From the NCBI GenBank assembly GCA_002427735.1, contig DIYP01000017.1, positions 124,001 to 188,000 of the forward strand: a DNA stretch of 64,000 nucleotides. The letters are read 5' to 3'. A program made the position numbers and the translations under genes. Of the stretch, positions 41,241-50,162 are shown one piece after another. A model generated the notes under the pieces. That model saw only the letters and a list, made by a program, of their open reading frames with translations. It did not search any database and was not told the DNA's origin. The stretch is from Flavobacteriales bacterium UBA6051 (lineage in GTDB: Bacteria > Bacteroidota > Bacteroidia > Flavobacteriales_D > Crocinitomicaceae). Numbering within the stretch: the stretch's first letter is position 1; each line of letters starts with the position of its first letter.

Positions 41241-42881
41241 ATGCTAAGCGCTCGACTGGAAAAGATAAACCCAAAGTACAGACCTCTAGCTAAAGCCATC
41301 TTGTTCATGGTGGTAATTAAGCTTGTGTCAACACTTTTCTATGGGTGTTACTACTTCTTTTTTACGAATACAGCACCTAAGTTGGATGCTTATGTTTCCA
41401 ACCAACTCGGTTGGTCGTTGTACTTTCTTAAGCTCACCCCATATCTGGATAGCTCTTTCCTAATCTCCAGTTTCAAAAGTCCAACAACGTGGCTGGGGGT
41501 TATTGTGCTCGTTTACCTCATCAGACAACGAAAGAAAATTTCATGGAACGGACTAGGTGTTGGCAAAAACATTCGACTCCTATTCATTTTGCCTGGTTTA
41601 TTGCTGTGTTGGGAACTATTGACATATGATTATAACTACTACTTAGATCATTCTTTCTTATTGGAGCGTGCACTGATGGTTCTGCTACTTGCGCTCATAT
41701 GGTTTCACCCGATTTACGCGACCGGTTTCCTGATCGTCACATTGCTTTTTCGGGCTCAATTCGACTTTCCAATAGGCGGGTTTCCGCTGTTCGATAAAAA
41801 AATACTATTCGACTTCTACGTCTTGCTAACGTCTTTCTTGCTGGTTCGAACGCGTTTGAAAATCTCTGGAAATTGGCTGGTTTACTTTTTTATCATGATC
41901 ATCGCCGGCAGCTATTTCGCAACAGGTTTAGGTAAAATTCGAATTTCTCCGCATGGATATGAATGGGTAACCGAAAATCCGTTGCATTATCTAGTAATGC
42001 ACGGAAATGAGCGAGGCTGGGAGTTCTCTTCACACCTCATCCCATGGTTAAAAGGCAATGCGGTCATTCTTCAAATTGGAGTGTTATTATTGGAGCTGTC
42101 TGCTTTGGTTATTCTTTTCAAGCGCAAGCTCTCGATGGTGTTGATCATCCTTTTTATAAGTATGCATTTCGCCATTTTTTACCTTGGTGGCATCCTCTTT
42201 TGGAAGTGGATCATCATTGACCTTTGCGCTCTCTTCGTCATATTTGGAAAAAGTCAATTTAAGGTACTTTATAGCCGTCCGTTTTTTAAGCTTTCGCTCA
42301 TTGTTGTTCCACTTGCCACCTTTTGGCTTTCTACATTCACCATCGGTTGGTTAGACACAAAGTTTAATCAAACTTTCAAATATCAAGCGGTACTGGAAAA
42401 CGGTGAAGTTTATGAATTGTCAAAGAGCACTTTTAACCCTTATCATCAACTATTCAACCATGATAAATTTCTATACCTCGTGGATGATAGACGCATAAAA
42501 ATTACTGGGTTTGGATATACTTTTAAACACCCCGTTGCCAGCGCATTAAACAATGCTGACTCAATAGATATTCCCTCTTTAGAGCAAACATTTGGTGACA
42601 ATTATTTCGACCCTGTCAAAAATGAAAAACATACAGCGTTTATTCGCACGTTTTTCCAGAATTACAATGATCATCTGGGAGAATTTGGTTTAAGACATTA
42701 TCTGAAAGCACCTAAGCATCTATACAATTACATTAATGGAAGACAATTCGATGACCAAGGCAAAGTTGTCCGGGTGAACGTTTATCTGCATAAAACCATT
42801 ATTGACGATAAAAGGACAGTAACACTTGAAAAAATACTCGTCAAAAGTGTCTCCATATCGAATAACAATCCATACATTTAA
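41241..42881 (+). CDS. HTTM/GGCX-like multi-pass membrane protein
   Basis: A 546-residue protein with about ten helices in residues 20-380 and a soluble C-terminal domain. Conserved-looking parts are SYFATGLGKIRISPHG in the middle (similar to the GxGKL segment of HTTM proteins), then WLKGNAVILQIGVLLLELSALV and MHFAIFYLGG. The HTTM family includes vitamin-K-dependent gamma-carboxylase relatives, but most bacterial members have no proven activity. It is adjacent (3 nt) to the first cupin_8 gene and probably shares its transcript. Assigned with moderate confidence. Confidence 0.6.
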   Translation: MLSARLEKINPKYRPLAKAILFMVVIKLVSTLFYGCYYFFFTNTAPKLDAYVSNQLGWSLYFLKLTPYLDSSFLISSFKSPTTWLGVIVLVYLIRQRKKISWNGLGVGKNIRLLFILPGLLLCWELLTYDYNYYLDHSFLLERALMVLLLALIWFHPIYATGFLIVTLLFRAQFDFPIGGFPLFDKKILFDFYVLLTSFLLVRTRLKISGNWLVYFFIMIIAGSYFATGLGKIRISPHGYEWVTENPLHYLVMHGNERGWEFSSHLIPWLKGNAVILQIGVLLLELSALVILFKRKLSMVLIILFISMHFAIFYLGGILFWKWIIIDLCALFVIFGKSQFKVLYSRPFFKLSLIVVPLATFWLSTFTIGWLDTKFNQTFKYQAVLENGEVYELSKSTFNPYHQLFNHDKFLYLVDDRRIKITGFGYTFKHPVASALNNADSIDIPSLEQTFGDNYFDPVKNEKHTAFIRTFFQNYNDHLGEFGLRHYLKAPKHLYNYINGRQFDDQGKVVRVNVYLHKTIIDDKRTVTLEKILVKSVSISNNNPYI

Positions 42882-42884
42882 TTC

Positions 42885-43946
42885 ATGCAGGATTTCAAAA
42901 GAAACATAAAATGGAGTATGCGCTTTCAATACGGATACTATCAGTTTATGGATCACTTTTTGGGGCGCAAGCGCTCTTTTAAACTGCACGAAAAAGGTCG
43001 AAGAAAGTACTACCGTAAGCTGCACAATCAACTAAAAGCAAGTGGGCCTGGAAGTATAACCCCCGTGGAACGAAGAAGCGACCTAACCCTTAAAGAATTC
43101 AAGCAGCATTATGTTCGAAAAGGAATCCCTGTGATTCTCGAGGGAGCCGCTAAAAACTGGGACTGCGTAAAGCATTGGTCCTTCGATTATTTCAAAGAGC
43201 TCCACGGAAAGGACGAAATTGTCATGGCCGATCAGGAGTACATGGAAAACGACTATACAAAAACGACCCTTTCCGAAGCCATTGATGAAATCAAAAAAGG
43301 AAATGGTAGTTACTATCGATTTTATCCTTTACTCGAGCGGCATCCTGAACACTTGAAAGATTTTGACTATGCTTGGTTGAGAGAACGCCGCAACCGAGTA
43401 ACCTGGTTCGAAGCATTTCAAGTATTTATTGGTGGTGAAGGTTCAGTGACACCATTGCATAATGCTAACCAATGCAACCTTTTTGTTCAGACACATGGTG
43501 AGAAAAAGTGGGTGCTCTACCCGAACTATTATGTTCCTGTGATAGACCCGGACCCCATTCGAAATGTCTATCGTGGTGCACCATACAAGACGCATGAAGG
43601 GCCATTCAACCCATTCGAGCCGAACTTTGAAACGCCTTACACATTGTATCAATACATTGATGGCTACTCAGTTCATTTGAAACCAGGAGATATCTTATGG
43701 AACCCTCCCTTCTACTGGCATGCTGTTAAGAATGTAGGTGAATCTATTGGCGTTGGTTATCGCTGGTTCGCTCCGTTTTACATGTTCAAAATATCGCGCC
43801 TGTATTCTTTTCTGGACTTATGTGCCGTTAACCCTCCATTCTGGAAAGCCTATCGACTCTACCGAAAGGACATTAACCTGATCCATCTGGCTGAGTTTGG
43901 TAAACTAGATGAGTATTTAGAAAGTCAGAAGAAGGCAAAGTCGTAG
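42885..43946 (+). CDS. Cupin_8 / JmjC-like protein with HNA iron site (copy 1)
   Basis: A 353-residue cytoplasmic protein with a JmjC-like double-stranded beta-helix from about residue 75. The usual iron motif HxD is HNA at His192-Asn193-Ala194 in TPLHNANQ; the distal His279 is present in YWHAVKN, and GEKKWVLYP is the typical strand after the first motif. Fe(II)/2-oxoglutarate hydroxylases need HxD, while halogenases have HxA or HxG with chloride in the open site, so this could be a halogenase-like enzyme or an inactive fold. It has a tandem paralogue at 44003. Confidence 0.8.
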   Translation: MQDFKRNIKWSMRFQYGYYQFMDHFLGRKRSFKLHEKGRRKYYRKLHNQLKASGPGSITPVERRSDLTLKEFKQHYVRKGIPVILEGAAKNWDCVKHWSFDYFKELHGKDEIVMADQEYMENDYTKTTLSEAIDEIKKGNGSYYRFYPLLERHPEHLKDFDYAWLRERRNRVTWFEAFQVFIGGEGSVTPLHNANQCNLFVQTHGEKKWVLYPNYYVPVIDPDPIRNVYRGAPYKTHEGPFNPFEPNFETPYTLYQYIDGYSVHLKPGDILWNPPFYWHAVKNVGESIGVGYRWFAPFYMFKISRLYSFLDLCAVNPPFWKAYRLYRKDINLIHLAEFGKLDEYLESQKKAKS

Positions 43947-44002
43947 ACAACGATTATTTTACGATCTTTGATAAGGTCTGCGCCTCAAAGAAACGCTACT
44001 CA

Positions 44003-45064
44003 ATGAAGTACACCAAAATATTTAAACGCCGGGAACGGTTACGCTATGGCTACTACCAGTTCATGGATCACTTTTTTGGCAGAGAACGCTCCTTCAGGTG
44101 GCACAATAAATCACGTCGCAGGCTTTATACAAACATCCATAACCGCCTGAAGGCCAGTGGTAGCGTTGGACAAACATTTGAAATTGAGCGCCGAAAAGAC
44201 CTGACACTTGAAGAATTTAAAAACCACTACATAAAAAAGGGAATTCCTGTTGTCATTGAGGGGCAGGCTAACGGGTGGAATTGTACCAAAGAATGGTCGC
44301 TTGAATATTTCAAGGAGCTTTACGGAGAAGAAGAGATCTTATTTATTAATCACGAGGCGATTGAAGACCCGTACGAACGTCTACTGCTCAAAGACGTACT
44401 CGATGGAATTCGAAAAGGTGAAGGAAAATACTATCGCTTTTATCCATTGCTTCAAAGACATCCAGAGCACATAAAAGACTTCGACTATGACTGGATCTTA
44501 AAGGCACGACATAAGTTTACTATCGGAGAGAATTTTCAAGTTTTTGTAGGGGGTAAAGATTCATATACACCTTTACACAATGCTTTCAGCTGTAACATCT
44601 TTACGCAAGCACATGGGAAAAAGGAATGGTACTTATATCCTCCCTATTACTCCATTGTCTTTGATCCAGACCCCGCCCAAAATATTTATAGAAGCGTTAG
44701 CTCAAGACAGGGGGGGGCGTTTAATCCATTTGAACCGGACTACGATAAGTTTCCATTATTCAGGTACATCGACCGAATTCATGTAGAATTAAATGAGGGC
44801 GACGTGTTTTACAACCCACCCTACTGGTGGCATGCCGTTAAAAACCCGGAAGATTCAATTGGAGTCGGATATCGCTGGTTACCCCCCATGCACTGCTTAA
44901 AAAAGTCACCGCTATATTTCTTCCTTGATTTGTGCGCGCGCAACCCAACACTTCGTGGCTCAATGAAGCTAGCTAAAGAAGATATCAACCTAATTCAACT
45001 CGCCCAAACCGGACGTCTGGATGATTATCTTGAGCGCAAGAAAAAAGAGGAACAAATGTCCTGA
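44003..45064 (+). CDS. Cupin_8 / JmjC-like protein with HNA iron site (copy 2)
   Basis: A 353-residue paralogue of 42885, with collinear motifs at the same residue numbers: His192-Asn193-Ala194 in TPLHNAFS and the distal His277 in WWHAVKN. The core segments KGIPVxxEG, YFKELxG, YYRFYPLLxRHPEHxKDFDYxW are shared, while the ends and several loops differ. Conservation of the HNA triplet in both copies argues that the change is functional and not decay. It begins 56 nt after the first copy and ends 2 nt from a convergent sulfotransferase. Confidence 0.8.
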   Translation: MKYTKIFKRRERLRYGYYQFMDHFFGRERSFRWHNKSRRRLYTNIHNRLKASGSVGQTFEIERRKDLTLEEFKNHYIKKGIPVVIEGQANGWNCTKEWSLEYFKELYGEEEILFINHEAIEDPYERLLLKDVLDGIRKGEGKYYRFYPLLQRHPEHIKDFDYDWILKARHKFTIGENFQVFVGGKDSYTPLHNAFSCNIFTQAHGKKEWYLYPPYYSIVFDPDPAQNIYRSVSSRQGGAFNPFEPDYDKFPLFRYIDRIHVELNEGDVFYNPPYWWHAVKNPEDSIGVGYRWLPPMHCLKKSPLYFFLDLCARNPTLRGSMKLAKEDINLIQLAQTGRLDDYLERKKKEEQMS

Positions 45065-45066
45065 TT

Positions 45067-46077
45067 CTACTTTTGGTATTTATGGTCCGTGTTTCTGCTA
45101 CGCATATTAAAAACAAACCTCCTTACCCAAAACGGCAGTGCAAAAAAGAGCTTAATGATGGAAAACCCGACGGTCAACTTCAACCTTGAAATTGGCGCTT
45201 TCAAACGCATTAGAATAGTAGGTTTCGGACGCTCAAACCTATATCCAAACTCGTTTGCAACATTAAACGAGGCGTACTCAACACATTTTATTTGCTCCTT
45301 CGTAAGCGACGTTTTCCATTTTTCGGCAATAGCCGGGTCTATTGGCTTCAGCAAACTGCTATGCTTTTCCCGAATTAACGCCGACTGCTCATCATAACGT
45401 TGAATAACTTGTTCACGATATTGCAGCATTGAATCACTGAAAGGAATTTCTAGGAAATCGCACAGTGTTCGCACGGTCTCTTCTGGGTTTTCAATCAACG
45501 ATTCATACTTCAATAGATGGTATTGATTTGGATACTGAGCTTTGAGTTTTCCAACATTTCGGTTAACATCCGACCAGCGCAGTCCAATGGCAATAGCATC
45601 TTTCCGTTTAAAGGTTTTTATCTGACCATTGGCCGTTCCGCGAGGGTCGCGAATCATATGAACAACTTTTGCGTCAGGGTACAACTTGAAAATTAGATGC
45701 GGAAAATCTGTATGAACAGGCTTTTTGTCTCCAATTAAGCTCAAATTACCATTCTCGTATGCCTTATTAAAACAAAGTCGCACGGCGTTGCACGCCTGAG
45801 CATAAGAACGAATTGGTGCAACGGCTCGGAACGAAGCCTCAACCTCTTCGCGATCTACTTTCCAGAATAAACGAAACTGGCGATCGGTATACAGATCGCC
45901 TATGAAAGATGTGATTACCTGATCATTCCACTTTTTTTGCCGTCGGTACTTGGTATACAAGTGCAACATAAAGTAGGACTCTGGGGGAGCAACAACTTCT
46001 GGATGAGCGTCCAAAATGCTTTGCAGTAAGGTAGTTCCTGAACGACCCATGGATAATATGAACATGTTTCTAGCCAT
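45067..46077 (-). CDS. PAPS-dependent sulfotransferase (copy 1)
   Basis: A 336-residue sulfotransferase-family protein: 5'-PAPS-binding loop MGRSGTTLLQSIL near residue 12 and the 3'-phosphate motif VVHMIRDPRGTANG near 136. The remaining part (LLKYESLIENPEETVRTLCDFLEI) is typical of bacterial Sulfotransfer_3 proteins. It transfers sulfate from PAPS to a hydroxyl or amine; the acceptor is not known. Its start overlaps the end of its paralogue by 8 nt (46070-46077), so the two are read as one transcript. Confidence 0.88.
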   Translation of the reverse strand: MARNMFILSMGRSGTTLLQSILDAHPEVVAPPESYFMLHLYTKYRRQKKWNDQVITSFIGDLYTDRQFRLFWKVDREEVEASFRAVAPIRSYAQACNAVRLCFNKAYENGNLSLIGDKKPVHTDFPHLIFKLYPDAKVVHMIRDPRGTANGQIKTFKRKDAIAIGLRWSDVNRNVGKLKAQYPNQYHLLKYESLIENPEETVRTLCDFLEIPFSDSMLQYREQVIQRYDEQSALIREKHSSLLKPIDPAIAEKWKTSLTKEQIKCVEYASFNVANEFGYRFERPKPTILMRLKAPISRLKLTVGFSIIKLFFALPFWVRRFVFNMRSRNTDHKYQK

Positions 46078-47125
46078 TCTGCTCTAAATATGCCATACTT
46101 GGTTTACTCTTTAGTTCTCTTAACCAAATCGGAAGATTATAATAGAGACGAAGCTTTGCTCGGTGAATTCTAGCATCAAGAGAAACACTCGGAATACCAG
46201 TATCAACAGCGGATTGATAATCATATTTCTTGGCGAATGCCCCACAAATTTGATCCAGCTCTTCTACTTGACCTTTGCTTAAAACCGCTTTCCACTTATC
46301 AATAAAAGTCGGATCGATTGGCCTTGCCAGGTTCTTGTGCACTGTGGTGCCTCCTAGCTTGCGAAAAGTTCTTATTTCATCTGATTTAGAACGTTGTAAA
46401 TAGGCTTCAAAACTCTTCTCAATTGTTTGGTGATAAGTAAGCATATCATCAGTATAGGATAGCCCTAAATACTCTGCGATTCCTACAAGCGTGACCTTTG
46501 GGTTTCGCAATAAATCCTCATATCGCACCGTGTGAAAATGTTCAGGCATTCTTTCCTTCAAACGTTCTATTTCCTGATTAGAATCGAGCCACCTAAAACC
46601 AAGTTGGCGCATAGAAACTCGATCACTGAGTTTTGCGGCCGAACTAGAACTTCCACGATAATCCCTCACAACATGAATGAACTTCGCTTTCGGGAAAACT
46701 TTCAAAATATGGGGGGTCAAAAGCGCATAAATGGGGTTCTTATCAATGATCACCCTGGGTACGTTTTTAGGAAAAAAAGACTTTGCCGCCCCATACACTT
46801 CTTTACAGAATTGTCCATAGCTGGCATTCTCAGGTAGTGCATGAACTGAGGACTTCAAGGAATCTTCATCCAACTCCCAAAAAAGACGAATCTTTTGTTC
46901 ATTAGTAACATCTTCTATAAAGCGTTCACGGATCTTCGCTGTCCAGTTTGTTACTCCTGTGTAGCGATTTAAAAAATGGATAGCAAAACGCGACTCCATC
47001 GGAGCGATTGTTTCAGGATGAGCATCCAACATCGTTTGAAGCAATGTTGTTCCAGAGCGCCCCTTCGCAAGAATAAACACGATTGGCAATTCAGCTGTGG
47101 CAGTAACAGAACCGGATTCGCTCAT
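46070..47125 (-). CDS. PAPS-dependent sulfotransferase (copy 2)
   Basis: A 351-residue paralogue of the neighbouring enzyme. The 5'-PAPS loop is AKGRSGTTLLQTML near 20 and the 3'-binding motif VVRDYRGSSSS near 149. They share the plan but only part of the sequence, indicating ancient duplication and probably distinct acceptors. It is first of a two-gene minus-strand operon and diverges from the AspH-like gene at 47184, with only 58 nt between, where both promoters must lie. Confidence 0.88.
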   Translation of the reverse strand: MSESGSVTATAELPIVFILAKGRSGTTLLQTMLDAHPETIAPMESRFAIHFLNRYTGVTNWTAKIRERFIEDVTNEQKIRLFWELDEDSLKSSVHALPENASYGQFCKEVYGAAKSFFPKNVPRVIIDKNPIYALLTPHILKVFPKAKFIHVVRDYRGSSSSAAKLSDRVSMRQLGFRWLDSNQEIERLKERMPEHFHTVRYEDLLRNPKVTLVGIAEYLGLSYTDDMLTYHQTIEKSFEAYLQRSKSDEIRTFRKLGGTTVHKNLARPIDPTFIDKWKAVLSKGQVEELDQICGAFAKKYDYQSAVDTGIPSVSLDARIHRAKLRLYYNLPIWLRELKSKPSMAYLEQNG

Positions 47126-47183
47126 CTAACAAAGATAGAAGGATTTTAGCATAGTCCTTTTTCATTTTGTAAATTCGACTTGT

Positions 47184-47933
47184 ATGGAATCAGACTCTTC
47201 CAAACCTCAATTGTGGTACTCATCTTCCCGAATAGAATTAAAAGAAACTGGACTCGGTTTTTATGATCCGAATCGTTTTGACTGGGCAGCGGAAGTTGAA
47301 GCAAACTGGGAGTCCATTGAGGCGGAGGTAACCAAATTCATCCAGAATCATCAATCGCTTATTCAACCCTATTTTAATACATCCATGGTTCTCGGAAAAA
47401 ATAAGTGGAGTGCATTTGGGTTTCGCTTCTGGCTTTGGGGCCTTAATAAAAATGCACGCGAATGCCCTAACACGATGCGCATATTATCGCGCATTCCGCA
47501 CTTAGTTTCTGCATCTGTCAGTTTGATCGGGCCCAATACTGAAATAAAAGAACATCGTGGCGATACAAATGCTATTTATCGTTGTCATCTTGGGCTCAAG
47601 ATTCCTGAGGGGCTTCCAAATTGTGGTTTTGCTGTGGCGGGAGAAGAGAAAGCATGGCACGAAGGAAAACTCCTTATTTTCAATGATGCTGCAAAACATC
47701 GCGCCTGGAATCACTCAGATAGTACTCGATATGTTTTGCTGTTTGATGTCATTCGCCCGGAATTCGTTCCTAAAAAATATACCATTTGCAGTCGTGTGCT
47801 AGCGGGAATACGGATGCAAATGATTCGTCGGAAAAGGCCATTTATTGATAAATCGCCATTGTTCATTCGCCGAATCATAGCTACTTCAAACCGCATACTT
47901 ATTTACCTAATTTTAAGGCTTCGAAACCTCTGA
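47184..47933 (+). CDS. Aspartyl/asparaginyl beta-hydroxylase-like 2OG oxygenase
   Basis: A 249-residue protein of the Asp_Arg_Hydrox family. It has the family's pattern: EHRGD (His124), YRCHLGLKIPEGLP (Arg133, His135), WHEGKLLIFNDAAKHRAWN (His172) and STRYVLLFDVIRPEF (Arg182). In human AspH, Fe(II) is held by two His and no acid (HxG), and here His124-x-Gly126 matches that facial-diad form. The enzyme should hydroxylate a side chain with 2-oxoglutarate. A lipid A hydroxylase (LpxO) is a member of the same family, so a lipid substrate is also possible. The ABC exporter follows by 4 nt. Confidence 0.85.
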   Translation: MESDSSKPQLWYSSSRIELKETGLGFYDPNRFDWAAEVEANWESIEAEVTKFIQNHQSLIQPYFNTSMVLGKNKWSAFGFRFWLWGLNKNARECPNTMRILSRIPHLVSASVSLIGPNTEIKEHRGDTNAIYRCHLGLKIPEGLPNCGFAVAGEEKAWHEGKLLIFNDAAKHRAWNHSDSTRYVLLFDVIRPEFVPKKYTICSRVLAGIRMQMIRRKRPFIDKSPLFIRRIIATSNRILIYLILRLRNL

Positions 47934-47937
47934 TGAT

Positions 47938-49674
47938 ATGAGCGAACAAAAAGCATCCATTAAAAAAGTATTCCGAACCATTGTCTGGCCACGCCGTTGG
48001 GCGTTGCTAATAGGTTTACTGCTGATTGTTGTCGGGCGATTAAGCGGGCTCATTGTCCCTGCTTCAGTGCAATATCTAATTGACGACGCCATTGAAAAGG
48101 ACAATGCCGTCATGTTTAGGTTGATCATTATTCTCGTTGTTGGAGCTGTAATAATTCAGGCTACTACGTCGTTTCTGCTAACTCGTTTGCTAGGCATTGA
48201 GGCACATCGAGTTATTGCTAAACTCAGGGTCGAAGTACAGAAAAAAGTACTCAGCTTGCCCGTTAGTTTTTTTGATAAAAACAAGTCCGGAACGCTCGTT
48301 CGCCGCGTAATGAGTGATGTAGATGGGATCAGAAATATTGTTGGAACAGGTCTCGTTCAAATGATTGGAGGCTCCATTACTTCTTTGGTTACCCTTGTAC
48401 TTTTGATTAACATTAGCCCAAAACTAGCCTTATTTGTGCTAGTCCCAGTAATCTTGGTTGGATTACTCTTCCTAAAGGCTTTCAGCTATATTCGCCCTAT
48501 TTTCAAGAAACGGCGAGAAGTAAATGCCAGCGTTCAAGGCCGTCTTACTGAGACCCTCGGTGGTATTCGCATCATCAAGGGGTATGACGCAGAGGAACAA
48601 GAGTTAAATGTATTCACCGAAGGGGTCAACACCATTTTTTCATTTGTAAAAAAGAGTATGACTGCACAGGCGCTTGTGACCAGTGGAACTACTTTTTTGC
48701 TCGGAATAACCATGGCTGGAATTATGTGGGTAGGGGGAACTATGATCATTGACGGAGACCTAACAAAAGGTGAGTTCATCTCTTTTGCTTTGTTTTTAGG
48801 ATACCTTATTGCGCCGATTATTCAAATGAGTAATATCGGAACGCAGCTCACTGATGCCTTTTCGGGGCTGGATCGTGTAGAAGAATTAATGAATACGCCT
48901 TCAGAATCAGATGATACAGTTCGTACAGTGAAGCTTTCAAAAATCAACGGACATTTGCGCTTCAAAGACGTTTCATTTACCTATGAAGAAGGAAAAGAAG
49001 TGTTGAAGAATATCAATTTTGAAGCAGAACCAGGCTCTGTTGTCGCTCTAGTAGGAACATCTGGTGCTGGAAAAAGTACCATCGCAGGACTTGTGGCGAC
49101 GCATCTCACTCCTGATAGCGGCATTGTTTCCATAGATGACCAAGATCTATCTAATGCGACACTTAGTAGCTACAGAAGTCAGCTTGGAATGGTGATGCAG
49201 GATGACTTTTTATTTGAAGGCAGCATACGTGAGAATATTCTATTTTCAAAGCCTGATGCTTCTGAGGAAGACTTATTAGCTGCAGTTGAAGCCGCCTATG
49301 TTAATGAATTTACAGACCGTTTTGATGATGGTCTGGATACGATCGTTGGTGAACGCGGGGTTAAACTATCTGGCGGTCAAAGACAACGCGTTTCTATTGC
49401 GCGAGCCATTCTTGCAGATCCTCGTATCTTAATTCTGGATGAAGCAACATCGAGTCTGGATGTCGAAAGCGAAGTGCTCATTCAACAATCGCTTGAAAAT
49501 CTAATCAGTGGAAGAACGACCATTGTAATAGCACACAGGCTGAGTACGATTCGTAAGGCGAATCAAATTCTTGTTGTAGAACAAGGGGAAATTATCGAGC
49601 GTGGAACGCACGATGAGTTGATCAAAAAAGAAGGAAAGTATTACGACCTCTTTACGCTTCAGGCAAAGATTTAA
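47938..49674 (+). CDS. ABC exporter, fused transmembrane and ATPase domains
   Basis: A 578-residue half transporter of the MsbA/lipid-A-exporter type. Six helices occupy about 20-300. The nucleotide-binding domain has Walker A VGTSGAGKST near 376, signature LSGGQRQRVSIARA near 475, Walker B ILILDEATSSLD near 495 and the H-loop AHRLST near 528. It acts as a homodimer that exports lipids, peptides or toxic compounds. Placed 4 nt after the oxygenase, it is a natural exporter for what the locus makes. Confidence 0.92.
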   Translation: MSEQKASIKKVFRTIVWPRRWALLIGLLLIVVGRLSGLIVPASVQYLIDDAIEKDNAVMFRLIIILVVGAVIIQATTSFLLTRLLGIEAHRVIAKLRVEVQKKVLSLPVSFFDKNKSGTLVRRVMSDVDGIRNIVGTGLVQMIGGSITSLVTLVLLINISPKLALFVLVPVILVGLLFLKAFSYIRPIFKKRREVNASVQGRLTETLGGIRIIKGYDAEEQELNVFTEGVNTIFSFVKKSMTAQALVTSGTTFLLGITMAGIMWVGGTMIIDGDLTKGEFISFALFLGYLIAPIIQMSNIGTQLTDAFSGLDRVEELMNTPSESDDTVRTVKLSKINGHLRFKDVSFTYEEGKEVLKNINFEAEPGSVVALVGTSGAGKSTIAGLVATHLTPDSGIVSIDDQDLSNATLSSYRSQLGMVMQDDFLFEGSIRENILFSKPDASEEDLLAAVEAAYVNEFTDRFDDGLDTIVGERGVKLSGGQRQRVSIARAILADPRILILDEATSSLDVESEVLIQQSLENLISGRTTIVIAHRLSTIRKANQILVVEQGEIIERGTHDELIKKEGKYYDLFTLQAKI

Positions 49675-49683
49675 GGCCTGTTA

Positions 49684-50067
49684 TCATTGTTTTTTCGCTG
49701 CTGAAAGGTAATGCAGAATTTCCTTTTGCTCACCCGCTAAATTGATATACTTAAAGCCGTTTTGCATGAAATAAGTCATCAATTGCTTTCGAGTAGTTCC
49801 TGCTTCAACATGCATATTCCATTCGTTATTTGAAACAACCAAATTAGAAATTTCTGGTTTTCCATTCAAGGTTGTCTGCAAAGCTTCCGCATCTTCCGTG
49901 CTCATGTTTTCAATGAGAAAATGTAAATCGCGACTTCCATCTTGATTCTTAACAATATCGACAGAAGGATGTTCAACTACAAGAGTGAGTACACCGCTGT
50001 ACTGGGCATTTAACTGAGCCCCTAAAAACAGAGTAAAAAACGCGGTTAAAATAGATAGTTTCTTCAT
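49684..50067 (-). CDS. Small secreted protein, HMA-like fold without metal site
   Basis: A 127-residue protein with a signal peptide (ending LNAQ). The mature part alternates strands and helices like a ferredoxin-like fold, with no CxxC, so heavy-metal binding is unlikely. It is read convergent with the ABC exporter, 9 nt away. Unknown function. Confidence 0.6.
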   Translation of the reverse strand: MKKLSILTAFFTLFLGAQLNAQYSGVLTLVVEHPSVDIVKNQDGSRDLHFLIENMSTEDAEALQTTLNGKPEISNLVVSNNEWNMHVEAGTTRKQLMTYFMQNGFKYINLAGEQKEILHYLSAAKKQ

Positions 50068-50162
50068 TGCTTATGGTTTATTTCATTGAAATTCGGGAAA
50101 ATTCCGAACATCTCCTAATTCATTTGTATACCTACTTGACGTAAAGTATCGATTCTGGATGC

